Part shown: in pieces, positions 8,325-17,394 of the stretch
Layout: each line of letters opens with the position of its first letter
Numbering within the stretch: position 1 is the first letter of the stretch
From: JAVSMW01 sp032027005
GTDB lineage: Bacteria > Bacillota > Thermincolia > Thermincolales > UBA2595
NCBI GenBank assembly: GCA_032027005.1
Contig: JAVSMW010000001.1
Span: forward strand, 226,598 to 290,597
DNA length: 64,000 nucleotides
Reading direction: 5' to 3'
Made by a program: the position numbers and the translations under genes
Notes under the pieces: generated by a model
The model's input: only the letters and a program-made list of their open reading frames with translations
Told to the model about the DNA's origin: nothing
The model's database searches: none

Positions 8325-9332
8325 TTATACCAGAACGTTTCCGATTAACCTTAACACATTGCCTCCCATAATTCCCCTGATTTCCTTTTCGGTGTATCCT
8401 CTTTCAATGAGTTTAGAAGTAATCTGGGGATAACTTCTGGCATCCTCCAACCCATCCGGGGTCTTTTCTATGCCATCAAAATCAGAGCCCAGGGCGATAA
8501 CTTCCGTACCCGCCAGACCAGCAACAAAATCAATGTGATCTAAAAAGTCATCAATATTATTTCCTGTAAATTCCGGAAAGAAACTCAAGCCCATCACCCC
8601 GCCTGATTTAGCTAGGGCAATGATTTGATCATCTTTCAGATTCCTGGGATGGTTAAGCAGCTTATAGCAATTGGCGTGAGAAACCATGAGCGGATCGTTC
8701 GAATGAGTTAACACATCCCAAAAACCAGCTTCTGAAATGTGAGCCAGGTCAATGAGCATCCCCAGGCTGTTCATCTCCCGCACAACTTCCCGGCCAAATT
8801 TAGTCAGTCCGCCACCGGTATGTCCTTCTCCCACCCCGTCGGCAATCTGGTTGCGCTGATTCCAGGTCAGGCCAAGAAATCTGACCCCCAGTCTGTACAA
8901 GATATGCAGGACAGCTAAATTTCCATTTAGTGCCTCACCGCCCTCAATACCCAAAATAGCTACAATTTTATCATCCTTCAGAAGTTTTTTGATTTGCCTG
9001 GCGTTAGTACCAACTGCCAGCAGTCCTCCACACATTTCTATTTCCCTGTAAAATATATTTATCAGTTCCAATGACCTAGTCAAGGCATTAAAGGGCTTGT
9101 AAACAGTCTCGATAAAGGCAGCGAAAAACTGCAGGTTAACTCCGCCCTGCCGCAGTCTAGGCAGGTCCACATGACCCTCTTCTGAGTAATTAAAAAGCCG
9201 CCTGCCCTTGTTTGCTATCTCAAGCAAGGTATCACAATGACAGTCTGCAACTGTTATCAGTTTATGAAATTCTAAAGGATTCCTCTTGCTTGCCTCTGTT
9301 GGGTCTGAACCCGGATTTACAGTTTCCATCAT
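8325..9332 (-). CDS. Membrane dipeptidase (peptidase M19)
   Basis: 335 aa TIM-barrel zinc enzyme that hydrolyses dipeptides, possibly including D-residue wall dipeptides. The N-terminal metal motif is in VADCHCDTL. Later features are GIEGGEAL, LGLTWN, LIDLAHIS, VSHANCY and GSDFDGIE, in the order of renal-dipeptidase-like proteins. The protein has no evident signal peptide from the chosen start. The start at 9332 has AGAGGAG upstream. It lies just downstream of spoVS on the same strand, an arrangement I recall from other spore-forming Clostridia. Confidence 0.93.
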   Translation of the reverse strand: MMETVNPGSDPTEASKRNPLEFHKLITVADCHCDTLLEIANKGRRLFNYSEEGHVDLPRLRQGGVNLQFFAAFIETVYKPFNALTRSLELINIFYREIEMCGGLLAVGTNARQIKKLLKDDKIVAILGIEGGEALNGNLAVLHILYRLGVRFLGLTWNQRNQIADGVGEGHTGGGLTKFGREVVREMNSLGMLIDLAHISEAGFWDVLTHSNDPLMVSHANCYKLLNHPRNLKDDQIIALAKSGGVMGLSFFPEFTGNNIDDFLDHIDFVAGLAGTEVIALGSDFDGIEKTPDGLEDARSYPQITSKLIERGYTEKEIRGIMGGNVLRLIGNVLV

Positions 9333-9479
9333 ATCTCCGCTCCTCTGCACTGGGCTTTGATTGTTCTCAGTGACATTATATGATGGAAAAACCTGTTTAT
9401 TCAAAAAGAACAAACAGGTTGTAGGATACTCAGTCTATTTATGTTTGTTTTATCAGCCCCAGATTAAAAAAAAGCCGGT

Positions 9480-9740
9480 TTATCTTGGCTCAACTATAAG
9501 TTTTATAGCTGTTCTCTCTTCACCATCAATAATAATGTCTGTAAAGGCTGGAATACATATCAGGTCTACTCCACTAGGTGCTACAAATCCCCTGGCAATA
9601 GCTACCGCTTTAACTGCTTGATTTAAAGCACCGGCGCCAATGGCTTGAATCTCCGCTCCGCCACGTTCTCTTAAAACACCGGCAAGAGCTCCTGCTACCG
9701 AATTTGGGTTGGACTTTGCTGAAACCTTTAATACTTCCAC
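9480..9740 (-). CDS. spoVS: Stage V sporulation protein S
   Basis: 86 aa, the exact usual length of SpoVS, a small Alba-like protein that affects coat assembly and septation during sporulation. The sequence runs from EVLKVSAKSNPNSVAGALAG to a C-terminal AIKLIVEPR and is strongly conserved. The start is GTG at 9740 with AAAGGAGG 8 bases upstream; an in-frame extension upstream lacks support. A sigma-H-like promoter lies about 60 bases before the start codon. Neighbours are ymdB upstream and the M19 dipeptidase downstream. Confidence 0.96.
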   Translation of the reverse strand: MEVLKVSAKSNPNSVAGALAGVLRERGGAEIQAIGAGALNQAVKAVAIARGFVAPSGVDLICIPAFTDIIIDGEERTAIKLIVEPR

Positions 9741-9802
9741 GTTCACAACCTCCTTTAGTTTAAGAAAGAATATAGCCGTTAACTTCATATTTATAAACGT
9801 AT

Positions 9803-9831
9803 ATATTCGAGGATTAACCAAAAATTCCTCT
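9803..9831 (-). promoter_or_regulatory. Sigma-H-like promoter of spoVS
   Basis: The minus strand reads AGAGGAATT, 11 bases, CTCGAATAT. It matches the sigma-H consensus RNAGGAWWW / RNNGAATWW except for the first base of the -10. Sigma-H control of spoVS is established in Bacillus subtilis. Confidence 0.6.
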
Positions 9832-9885
9832 TTTTCACAGATAAATATTTATGGCTCTTAAAAAGCAGATTGGAACGGGCTAATA

Positions 9886-10671
9886 CTAACCGGTATAATC
9901 AATATTAAATATCCTTTCAATACTAATGGCCTTCCCGGTTTCTTCGTTTACCTCAATCACCACGGCGTTAAACTGATAAGGCCCTTCTGCAACTTCAAAC
10001 CTCACCGGCATCTGGGTTTTAAATTTTTGCAAAACCAAGTCGATCTTAACCCCAATAACAGAATTATAAGGACCGGTCATGCCAATATCGGTAATATAGG
10101 CAGTTCCTTCCGGCAATACCCTTTCGTCGGCAGTCTGAATATGGGTATGGGTCCCCACAACTGCAGATGCCCTGCCATCAAGGTACCAACTTAGGGCTGC
10201 CTTCTCAGAAGTCGCTTCGGCGTGAAAATCCACTAAAATTATTTTTGTTTCATGGCATATACTGTTTATCAATTCATCACACATACGAAAAGGACAGTCC
10301 AAATTTGGCATATATACCAAACCTGACAAATTAATGATGCCCACTTTGCACCCATTGATATCATACACGCCTACCCCTTTGCCGGGTGTACCGGACGGGT
10401 AATTAGCAGGCCGCAAGAGTCTGGGTTCTCTATCTATGTAAGACAGGATTTCCTTTTTATCCCAAATATGATTGCCGCTGGTAATCACGTCTACCCCAAA
10501 TCCAAATAAGTCTTTGGCGATTTCACATGTTATGCCATTGCCTCCGGCAGCATTTTCACCATTAGCCACAATCATATCCAGTTTAAGTTCCTGCCTAATC
10601 GTCGTCAGCGTTTCCCTGACAGCCTTTCTGCCAGAACGCCCAACGATATCACCTATCATTAAGATACGCAA
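9886..10671 (-). CDS. ymdB: YmdB-family metallophosphoesterase
   Basis: 261 aa cytoplasmic calcineurin-like phosphodiesterase. In B. subtilis YmdB cleaves 2',3'-cyclic nucleotides and influences biofilm and motility decisions. Motifs in order are MIGDIVGRSGR, NGENAAGGNG, ITSGNHIWDKKE, RPANYP, VDFHAEATSEK and VVGTHTHIQTADE, which supply the di-iron ligands. TTG at 10671 gives the family's normal start MRILMIGD with GGAGG 10 bases upstream; a second TTG at 10680 almost touches the ribosome site. It follows rny and a 174 aa protein; rny-ymdB linkage is common in Firmicutes. Confidence 0.93.
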   Translation of the reverse strand: MRILMIGDIVGRSGRKAVRETLTTIRQELKLDMIVANGENAAGGNGITCEIAKDLFGFGVDVITSGNHIWDKKEILSYIDREPRLLRPANYPSGTPGKGVGVYDINGCKVGIINLSGLVYMPNLDCPFRMCDELINSICHETKIILVDFHAEATSEKAALSWYLDGRASAVVGTHTHIQTADERVLPEGTAYITDIGMTGPYNSVIGVKIDLVLQKFKTQMPVRFEVAEGPYQFNAVVIEVNEETGKAISIERIFNIDYTG

Positions 10672-10690
10672 AGATTTCAATCCTCCGGTT

Positions 10691-11215
10691 CTATTTGTTA
10701 AATACCAGTACTCTTCCCTCTTCTCTAAAAGCTATGAGATTTTTTTCCGGAGAAGATATCTTGATATTCTCTAACATATGCTCAATGAGTTCTTCCTGCA
10801 TCAGAAGGTCTTCTTCCATCAAAACATCATTCTTTTCAGATACTAAGTTTTGAGTAAAATTCATATGCATCAGTTCAGTAACCATTGAGATTTCTTCCTG
10901 AGTGAGAGTCCCGACATCCCGTGTAATTTCAAACATTGTAAAGTTTTCACACAGGTAACAGCTGGACTCAACAAATTCAGGTGTTCTTCCTTCCAACCTA
11001 TTATATGTCTCAATGCTGTCAATTACTATCTTCTTAAAATTAACCAATTCTGTTTCTTCTAATACACGGGAAAAAATGAAAGTAAACTTTAATTGCTGAT
11101 TTAAAGGATCATAATTAATAGTGCCCACTTCCGGATAGCGAACAAGGATGGAAATCAGCAAGCCAATGCTGTCTGATACTTCCTCTTGAGGCTTCGATTT
11201 GTACTGCAGATGCAT
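10691..11215 (-). CDS. Conserved hypothetical protein between rny and ymdB
   Basis: 174 aa soluble acidic protein with no signal or membrane segment. It has two cysteines close together (SSCYLCENF) and a Met/Glu-rich helix near residues 130-150. I do not recognise a named family. The start at ATG 11215 has GAGGTGA 5 bases upstream. Its position, 19 bases before the ymdB start and downstream of rny, suggests cotranscription with ymdB and perhaps a link to RNA or cyclic-nucleotide turnover, but nothing in the sequence shows an activity. Confidence 0.7.
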   Translation of the reverse strand: MHLQYKSKPQEEVSDSIGLLISILVRYPEVGTINYDPLNQQLKFTFIFSRVLEETELVNFKKIVIDSIETYNRLEGRTPEFVESSCYLCENFTMFEITRDVGTLTQEEISMVTELMHMNFTQNLVSEKNDVLMEEDLLMQEELIEHMLENIKISSPEKNLIAFREEGRVLVFNK

Positions 11216-11333
11216 GAAGTTCACCTCGCATAATTATTCACCTTAATCTTCGGTATATCTTAGCATATTTCCTTCTGGAAACACAGAAATTATGAGAAAA
11301 ATAAACTGGCAATATATTGTATTTTCAATAAAA

Positions 11334-11363
11334 TTGAAAACGGCCTCTTTTGCAAGAGGCCGT
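11334..11363 (-). terminator. Terminator of rny
   Basis: A perfect 10-bp stem ACGGCCTCTT / AAGAGGCCGT is followed on the minus strand by TTTTCAATTTT, immediately after the rny stop. Confidence 0.85.
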
Positions 11364-11372
11364 TGGGCTTTC

Positions 11373-12920
11373 CTATTTTGCATATTCTACTGCTCTGGTT
11401 TCTCTAATAACCATAACCTTAATCTGTCCTGGGTATTCAAGCTCATCTTCAATTCTCTTGGCTATGTCTCTAACCAGGCGTACAGCAGATAAATCATCTA
11501 TCTTATCAGGTTTAACCATAACCCGAACCTCACGCCCTGCCTGAATGGCAAAAGACTTCTCAACACCTTCGAATGAGTTAGTTATCGATTCCAGTTTTTC
11601 TAATCGTTTAATATACGATTCTAATGTTTCTCTTCTCGCGCCTGGGCGAGCTGCAGAAATTGCATCAGCTGCCTGTACTAAAACAGCTTCAATGGTTTTC
11701 GGTTCTTCATCGCCATGATGCGCAGCAACTGCGTGGACAATGGCAGCAGATTCTTTATATTTTTTGGCCAGATCAGCACCGATAGTAACATGAGGGCCTT
11801 CCGTTTCATGGTCAATGGCCTTACCGATATCATGCAGCAGACCAGCTCTTTTGGCCAATGTAACATCTACCCCTAATTCGGCAGCCATCAGTCCTGCAAG
11901 GTGGGAAACTTCAATCGAGTGCTTCAGAACATTTTGGCCGTAGCTTGTCCTGTATTTTAGTCTACCCATAAGCCTTACCAGTTCAGGATGCAGCCCATGC
12001 ACACCAGTTTCAAATGTAGCCTGCTCTCCGGCTTCCCGAATTTGATTTTCCACTTCTTTACGGGCCTTTTCAACCATCTCTTCAATTCTGGCTGGGTGAA
12101 TCCGGCCATCAAGAATAAGTTTTTCTAAGGCCAGCCTCGCAGTCTCCCTGCGGATTGGATCAAATCCGGATAATATAACAGCCTCTGGTGTATCATCAAT
12201 AATCAGGTCAATACCCGTTAATGTTTCGAGGGTTCTGATGTTCCGACCCTCCCGGCCGATGATACGACCCTTCATCTCATCATTTGGCAATGTCACAACT
12301 GTAACTGTTGTCTCCGCAACATGATCAGCCGCACATCTTTGGATAGCCTGAGAAATAATATCCCTGGCCCTCTTTTCGCCCTCTTCTTTAGCCTGGGTTT
12401 CTACTTCCTTAATCAACATCGCAGCCTCATGTTTTATTTCGTCCTCAATGTTGGCAAGAAGAATTACCCGCGCCTCTTCCGAAGTCAATCCCGACAATCG
12501 TTCCAATTCGGCTAATTGCTTGGCGTGAAGCCCCTGGACCTCTTCCCTGATTCTCTCAATCTCGCCATCTTTTTTGTTCAAATTATCTTCTTTACGTTCG
12601 ATGGCCTCGAGCTTTCGGTCCAGGGATTCTTCTTTTTGGGTTAAACGCCGCTCCATCCTTTGCAGCTCATTCCTGCGCTCACGGTTTTCTTTTTCAACCT
12701 CATTACGGAATTTAAGGACTTCTTCTTTAGCCTCCAGGACAGCTTCCCTTTTTTTGGCTTCAGCAGTTTTCTCGGCATCGTCTATAATTTTCTTAGCAGC
12801 TTCTTCAGCCGAAGAAATCTTAGCTTCCGCCAACGAACGTCTAATTAAATATCCAGCAATAAATGCAATCACAGCTACAACTAAAATTATCAATATTGTT
12901 TGTCCGTTAATGTTTTTCAC
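11373..12920 (-). CDS. rny: Ribonuclease Y
   Basis: About 515 aa membrane-anchored endoribonuclease that starts mRNA decay in many Firmicutes. Order of parts: one N-terminal transmembrane helix (about residues 7-26), a long charged coiled coil (about 35-190), a KH RNA-binding domain with GRIIGREGRNIRTLE (about 215-230) and an HD hydrolase domain with LLHDIGKAID (about 365). The listed GTG start lies inside a perfect TAGGAGGTGA ribosome site. No ATG, GTG or TTG lies at normal spacing, but an in-frame ATT at 12911 does. A strong terminator follows the gene. Confidence 0.95.
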   Translation of the reverse strand: MKNINGQTILIILVVAVIAFIAGYLIRRSLAEAKISSAEEAAKKIIDDAEKTAEAKKREAVLEAKEEVLKFRNEVEKENRERRNELQRMERRLTQKEESLDRKLEAIERKEDNLNKKDGEIERIREEVQGLHAKQLAELERLSGLTSEEARVILLANIEDEIKHEAAMLIKEVETQAKEEGEKRARDIISQAIQRCAADHVAETTVTVVTLPNDEMKGRIIGREGRNIRTLETLTGIDLIIDDTPEAVILSGFDPIRRETARLALEKLILDGRIHPARIEEMVEKARKEVENQIREAGEQATFETGVHGLHPELVRLMGRLKYRTSYGQNVLKHSIEVSHLAGLMAAELGVDVTLAKRAGLLHDIGKAIDHETEGPHVTIGADLAKKYKESAAIVHAVAAHHGDEEPKTIEAVLVQAADAISAARPGARRETLESYIKRLEKLESITNSFEGVEKSFAIQAGREVRVMVKPDKIDDLSAVRLVRDIAKRIEDELEYPGQIKVMVIRETRAVEYAK

Positions 12921-12954
12921 CTCCTATACCGCAAAATAGTTAAATTTTTTTAGC

Positions 12955-12983
12955 AAAACAAAAAACCGAGCAGAAACCCGGTT
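12955..12983 (-). terminator. Terminator of the recA-recX operon
   Basis: The minus strand has AACCGGG, a 6-base loop, CTCGGTT (7-bp stem with one G-T pair), then TTTTTTG. It lies about 310 bases after the recX stop and 35 bases before rny, so it may equally serve as a leader attenuator for rny. The 230 bases between here and copy B of the palindromic repeat show no clear gene. Confidence 0.5.
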
Positions 12984-13243
12984 GGAAAAAGATTTTGCCT
13001 ACCATAATTTGATTTCAATTATCGGTAAAATAATACGTCAAATTGCACTCTTATATTATTAAACCCGCATCCTCACAATATTTTTGTTTTGGCAATCCAT
13101 GAGGGAAAGTTTATATATATAAGAACCATAAATATGGCAGCTAAAATCTAATTCTAGTTTCTCCCATCTATCATTGTAAAAGTTTTTGGCCCTTCTGTCA
13201 AGATAGGGGCCCTCCCAGCGCACTAATCAGGAAAGCTTTTAAT

Positions 13244-13309
13244 CCGATGGATAAGTTCCATAAACTTCAGGTGGAGAAAAAAGCTCTAACTGAAGTTTAA
13301 TTGAACTTT
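13244..13309 (-). repeat. Bipartite palindromic repeat, copy B (second module missing)
   Basis: On the minus strand this matches copy D closely through AGCTTTTTTCTCCACCTG and GGAACTTATCC. It then goes straight to ATCGG, so the second hairpin is missing between the flanking words ATCC and ATCGG. The recX stop codon lies inside the copy. Confidence 0.75.
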
Positions 13310-13770
13310 ATGTATTTCGCCAAAACTTTATTGATAACTTCAGGAGAGTAGCCCCTGCGCAGGAGAAAACCTCTGATTTTGTTGTAATCAAATGATGATC
13401 TCTGGCATTTTTTTTCTACCAGTACTGCTGCCGATTCTTCTTCCAGTTGAGGTGATATTTGGTCCAGGCATTTATCTATGATAGCTTTTGGTATTCCTTT
13501 TTGTATTAATTCACAATATATTCTTCGTGAACCACAGGGTTTTACTTTTTGCCTGTTTCTGATCCAAAACCGGGCAAATTCTATATCGTCAAGGAAAGAA
13601 TATTCCTTTAAGAATGCTATTGTAATATCTGTAATTTCAGTATTATAACCCTTGTCGGTTAATTTTTTGGTTACCTCCCAGACACTCCTTGGTCTGTAAG
13701 AAAGATATTTTAGGGCATAATCTTTGGCCCTTTGCTGTTGTTCAGCCAGGTCATCAACACTATATTTCAT
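13297..13770 (-). CDS. recX: RecX regulatory protein
   Basis: 157 aa all-helical protein that binds RecA filaments and limits or modulates their activity. The family's three tandem three-helix repeats are visible, starting with AKDYALKYLSYRPRSVWEV and including FLKEYSFLDDIEFARFWI. It overlaps the end of recA by 11 bases, so it is translated from the same SOS-controlled message. Its last codons and stop lie within repeat copy B, so the natural C-terminus may have been altered by that insertion. Confidence 0.93.
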   Translation of the reverse strand: MKYSVDDLAEQQQRAKDYALKYLSYRPRSVWEVTKKLTDKGYNTEITDITIAFLKEYSFLDDIEFARFWIRNRQKVKPCGSRRIYCELIQKGIPKAIIDKCLDQISPQLEEESAAVLVEKKCQRSSFDYNKIRGFLLRRGYSPEVINKVLAKYIKFN

Positions 13771-14779
13771 CAGCTGTGCTGACCTGATTTGTGCCTACAT
13801 TTAGAACTTCCCGGATTTTTCCGTCAATTTCAGCGGCAATTTCCCGGTGTTCTTTCAGATATTCCTTGACATTTTCCCGGCCCTGCCCTAACCGATCTCC
13901 TTTATAAGAATACCAGGCACCGCTTTTTTCAATTATATTCATCTCTGCACCGATATCTATGATGCTTCCTTCCCGGGAAATCCCTTCACCATACATAATA
14001 TCAAAATCAGCCTGTTTAAAAGGCGGAGCAACTTTGTTTTTTACCACCTTAACCCTGGTGCGGTTCCCAACTATATCTGCTCCCTGTTTTAGTGACTCAG
14101 TTTTGCGCACCTCCAGCCTGACTGAAGCATAAAATTTTAAGGCCCGGCCACCTGGTGTTGTTTCCGGGTTACCAAACATTACTCCTACTTTTTCTCTTAT
14201 TTGGTTAATGAAAATAGCAACCGTGTTAGATTTGGATATAGCTCCAGTCAGTTTACGCAAGGCCTGTGACATAAGGCGCGCCTGCAGGCCTACATGAGCA
14301 TCACCCATTTCGCCTTCAATTTCCGCCCTCGGTACCAGTGCGGCAACGGAGTCAACTACAATTACATCTACAGCCCCGCTGCGGACTAATGCTTCGGCTA
14401 TCTCCAGAGCCTGTTCCCCGGTATCGGGCTGGGATACCAGCAGGTTATCTATATCAACACCGATTTTTTTGGCATATGTTGGGTCAAGAGCATGCTCAGC
14501 ATCTATAAAGGCAGCTGTGCCTCCCATTTTTTGGGATTCAGACAAAATATGTAATGCCACCGTTGTTTTACCTGAGGATTCAGGTCCGTAAACTTCGACA
14601 ACCCTTCCCCGGGGGATCCCCCCTATCCCTAGGGCCACATCAAGAGCCAGTGCCCCGGTAGGTATCACCTCAACATGCATTTTGGCGGCTGCTTCCCCAA
14701 GTTTCATGATTGAACCTTTGCCAAACTGTTTTTCTATCTGGCCCAGAGCCATTTCCAGTGCCTTAATTTTATCCGACAT
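13760..14779 (-). CDS. recA: Recombinase RecA
   Basis: 339 aa DNA-dependent ATPase for homologous recombination and LexA cleavage. The Walker A motif GPESSGKTT is at about residues 65-73, Walker B in VDVIVVDSVAALVP, and the L2 region has NQIREKVGVMFGNPETTPGG. The length is typical and the acidic tail is short. A LexA (DinR-type) box and a sigma-A promoter lie upstream. In many Firmicutes cinA and pgsA are close upstream; here they are about 25-32 kb away behind the glycan island. Confidence 0.98.
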   Translation of the reverse strand: MSDKIKALEMALGQIEKQFGKGSIMKLGEAAAKMHVEVIPTGALALDVALGIGGIPRGRVVEVYGPESSGKTTVALHILSESQKMGGTAAFIDAEHALDPTYAKKIGVDIDNLLVSQPDTGEQALEIAEALVRSGAVDVIVVDSVAALVPRAEIEGEMGDAHVGLQARLMSQALRKLTGAISKSNTVAIFINQIREKVGVMFGNPETTPGGRALKFYASVRLEVRKTESLKQGADIVGNRTRVKVVKNKVAPPFKQADFDIMYGEGISREGSIIDIGAEMNIIEKSGAWYSYKGDRLGQGRENVKEYLKEHREIAAEIDGKIREVLNVGTNQVSTADEI

Positions 14780-14798
14780 TAAATACCCTCCTCAAAAT

Positions 14799-14812
14799 CA
14801 AACACGTGTTCG
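14799..14812 (-). promoter_or_regulatory. LexA/DinR SOS box of recA
   Basis: The minus strand reads CGAACACGTGTTTG, a match to the Firmicute SOS operator CGAAC-N4-GTTCG with one mismatch. It sits just downstream of the -10 element, where bound LexA would block transcription. Confidence 0.85.
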
Positions 14813-14821
14813 GTCTATTTA

Positions 14822-14851
14822 ATTATACTCAATTGACAGACAACCTGTCAA
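14822..14851 (-). promoter_or_regulatory. Sigma-A promoter of recA
   Basis: The minus strand reads TTGACA, 18 bases, TATAAT, directly upstream of the SOS box. Confidence 0.85.
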
Positions 14852-15007
14852 TAAAGAATCAAGTGATTTCATTAATATTTAGACTACTTGTTCTCTGTAA
14901 ACTCTGCATTTTCCTTTTTTAACTGATTTCATATTAAAAATACAAAACTTCAGGGTAATATTCAATGATAACTTGATGATTTATTCATGAAATTCCTAGG
15001 CAATCAT

Positions 15008-16666
15008 TTAGACTACGGTATGTTTTTCAAAGTTGTCAGTGCGGTCGACAACCCTGCATTTTTCAATTAAATTTTGAGGCAGCACCTGCTTGATATCGAC
15101 GAAATTGAATCTATCGGCAGAATATATCTTAAATCCGCTTTTTAGGCAATTCGCAAAAAAAGCCGGAAAAACATTGGAATTTGTATCTCCTAATTTTATT
15201 TTATTAAATATTTCTTTTTTAACAATCATTGCCGATTCCGGCAGTGAATTTACATAGCGGTTTTCCTTATCGGGAGACTGAACAAGCAAAACTTTTGGAA
15301 CTTTTAAATAGGTATAATAGGTACACTTGCCGACAATTTCAGCCTTGCTGTACCGGAGAGCATTTACCAAATCTCCGGTAAACTCCGGGGCATAAAAATT
15401 ATCTTCCGCAAAAAAGGAAATATAATCAAACCTGGCCTTACCAATACCGTCATTTATACAATTCCCCAGAGTTTTTTGATTTCCGCGGGGGTAAACCCTG
15501 ATCCCTTTAGAAGACCTGATGCTGTCCGCCCATACATTTATGTCAATGCCGGTTGCATTTAAAATAATAATCAGTTCTTTATATCGATATTTTTGCCTTT
15601 CATAATTTGCTATGATATTTTCCATATACTCCTGTTTATTTAAAAGGGTAATGATAGAGATTCCGGGGATTTTTCTAACGCTATTTTTTAAACCTGTAAT
15701 TTTGCAAATCGTCTCCAGCCTGTGTGTATACGTATGTTTTTGGAGAACTTCTCTTTGCCCAAGTAATGACAGCCGGTCCCTAAGGTTTTTCTCCTTTTTC
15801 AAACTGCTCAGATGCTTCTCCACATCTTTCTCAGTTTTGCATAACAGAACAATGCCTGGAAACATCTTTTCAGCTGCTAATGAATCATTACTGACCACAT
15901 TAGTCCCGCAGGCCAGTAATTCGATAACCCGCCTTGACAACATAGTAGGACTTTCCTTGATTGTATTTACGTTTAAAAATATATCGTACTTTTTATAAGC
16001 GGATACCATTTCTTCATACGGGAGGCCGCCTTTGATATAGGGTTTATATATGTCCGGGAATTTGTAATTTCTATTTAGGGTGAAATTATACATCCGGTCA
16101 TAAATATGCAGTCCATGTCTTAAAGCCGGCTTGAGCATCATTTCCATATCTTTTTGTCTTGTGGAACGCCGTGCGTACCATGTACCCGCAAAGGCCACTG
16201 TTCCCAATTTTTCGGTATCCTTATTGATTGGGTTATGTATTGCTATTTGGGCAGCAAAGGGCAGAAGGTATACTCTGCCATGCTTTGTCACCGCTTTGTA
16301 GCGTGGAATACTGTGCCAATCGGTGGTAAAAATATAGTCGAATTGTCTAGCGATTTCGATAAAGTGTTCAAAATGGAAAGGATCTTCCTTATTCCAAAAT
16401 ACGGTAGGAATATTATGCTTCTTACACCATTTTACCAGGTTCTCGGCTTGTTTGGCCATATTATCACTCGTGCGGAAAAGGTTATTAAAAGTCTGGTTCC
16501 AGGCAGATTCAACGAATAACAAGTCTGGTTTCACAGATATTAATGTATTCTTCCATTTATCGGCATCCAGTTGAATGAAATTAGCTTCGTATTTTAAGCA
16601 GGTATAACTGAATTCATCTAAAATGCAAGCTATTTTCGGGAAGACAGCACTGTTACACTCCATCAT
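15008..16666 (-). CDS. CgeB-type glycosyltransferase fused to a GT2-like domain
   Basis: 552 aa two-domain protein. Residues about 1-330 resemble CgeB spore-maturation glycosyltransferases (GT-B fold): a DUF3880-like front half, then YKKYDIFLNVNTIKESPTM and RRVIELLACGTNVVSND. Residues about 345-550 look like a GT-A family 2 domain (ISIITLLNKQEYMENIIANY; possible acidic motif in FFAEDNFY rather than a clear DxD). One chain could therefore make two linkages. The start at 16666 overlaps the stop of the upstream methyltransferase (ATGA). There is no signal peptide. The acceptor is unknown, perhaps a spore-surface protein or polysaccharide. Confidence 0.8.
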   Translation of the reverse strand: MMECNSAVFPKIACILDEFSYTCLKYEANFIQLDADKWKNTLISVKPDLLFVESAWNQTFNNLFRTSDNMAKQAENLVKWCKKHNIPTVFWNKEDPFHFEHFIEIARQFDYIFTTDWHSIPRYKAVTKHGRVYLLPFAAQIAIHNPINKDTEKLGTVAFAGTWYARRSTRQKDMEMMLKPALRHGLHIYDRMYNFTLNRNYKFPDIYKPYIKGGLPYEEMVSAYKKYDIFLNVNTIKESPTMLSRRVIELLACGTNVVSNDSLAAEKMFPGIVLLCKTEKDVEKHLSSLKKEKNLRDRLSLLGQREVLQKHTYTHRLETICKITGLKNSVRKIPGISIITLLNKQEYMENIIANYERQKYRYKELIIILNATGIDINVWADSIRSSKGIRVYPRGNQKTLGNCINDGIGKARFDYISFFAEDNFYAPEFTGDLVNALRYSKAEIVGKCTYYTYLKVPKVLLVQSPDKENRYVNSLPESAMIVKKEIFNKIKLGDTNSNVFPAFFANCLKSGFKIYSADRFNFVDIKQVLPQNLIEKCRVVDRTDNFEKHTVV

Positions 16667-17274
16667 CTTTTCACCGCAAGATAAAATTCCCATGAATGGC
16701 ATTTCGTATGGTGCAAAAGCTTAAATCCCGCTTTTGACATAAGCCTTTTGACATCCTCGACGCTAAAATCCTGTACATGGTCCGGCGTTTTTTCAGGAGG
16801 CATGAGACCTTTAGATGGTACGGTCACGATGACCGAGCCTTTTTGGGCTAATACACGGTAAGCCTCTCTAAGCATCTTCATTGGACTGTCAACATGTTCC
16901 AGCACTTCTGCCATGACAATCGTATGATAATAATTTTTACTAAAGCCTCTCAAATTACACCCGTCACCACACATACAATTTATATTTGTGACCTGGTTGA
17001 GGTTTGCCATTTTATTGCACTGAGATACGAATGTCTCATCGATTTCGATAGCATCATACTTAATGATGTTCTTTTTGGTTTTACAAATAGCGACCGCAAG
17101 ATATCCCCTGCTTGGCCCGATTTCCAGAACTTTCTCCCCATATTCATATTTCATCATCAGAGCTATTCGTTTTAACTGTTTTTCACTTGACGTAAACTTT
17201 TGCCAGTAGTCCTCCGGTATTTCATCTATCTTACAGATATTAAGCTGAACAATCTTTTCCACATCATTATCCAC
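16663..17274 (-). CDS. SAM-dependent class I methyltransferase
   Basis: 203 aa protein with the SAM-binding motif KVLEIGPSRGYLAVAI (about residues 50-64), an acidic residue at the end of strand 2 in DAIEID, and YHTIVMAEVLEHVDSP, typical of Methyltransf_11/UbiE-like enzymes. It probably methylates a sugar or lipid-linked glycan because it is coupled to a glycosyltransferase. The start is GTG with AGGAGG 8 bases upstream. It is divergent from the nucleotide-sugar dehydrogenase gene. Confidence 0.82.
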   Translation of the reverse strand: MDNDVEKIVQLNICKIDEIPEDYWQKFTSSEKQLKRIALMMKYEYGEKVLEIGPSRGYLAVAICKTKKNIIKYDAIEIDETFVSQCNKMANLNQVTNINCMCGDGCNLRGFSKNYYHTIVMAEVLEHVDSPMKMLREAYRVLAQKGSVIVTVPSKGLMPPEKTPDHVQDFSVEDVKRLMSKAGFKLLHHTKCHSWEFYLAVKR

Positions 17275-17394
17275 GCCGAAAGCCTCCTATCGCCATAATA
17301 ATAGCAGCAAACTTGGGAATGTATCTAAATTGTTCCCTTATTATGTTATTTTGGAATATGAAAAAAGGTGTGTATTAGTAGATCATTAATTTGT

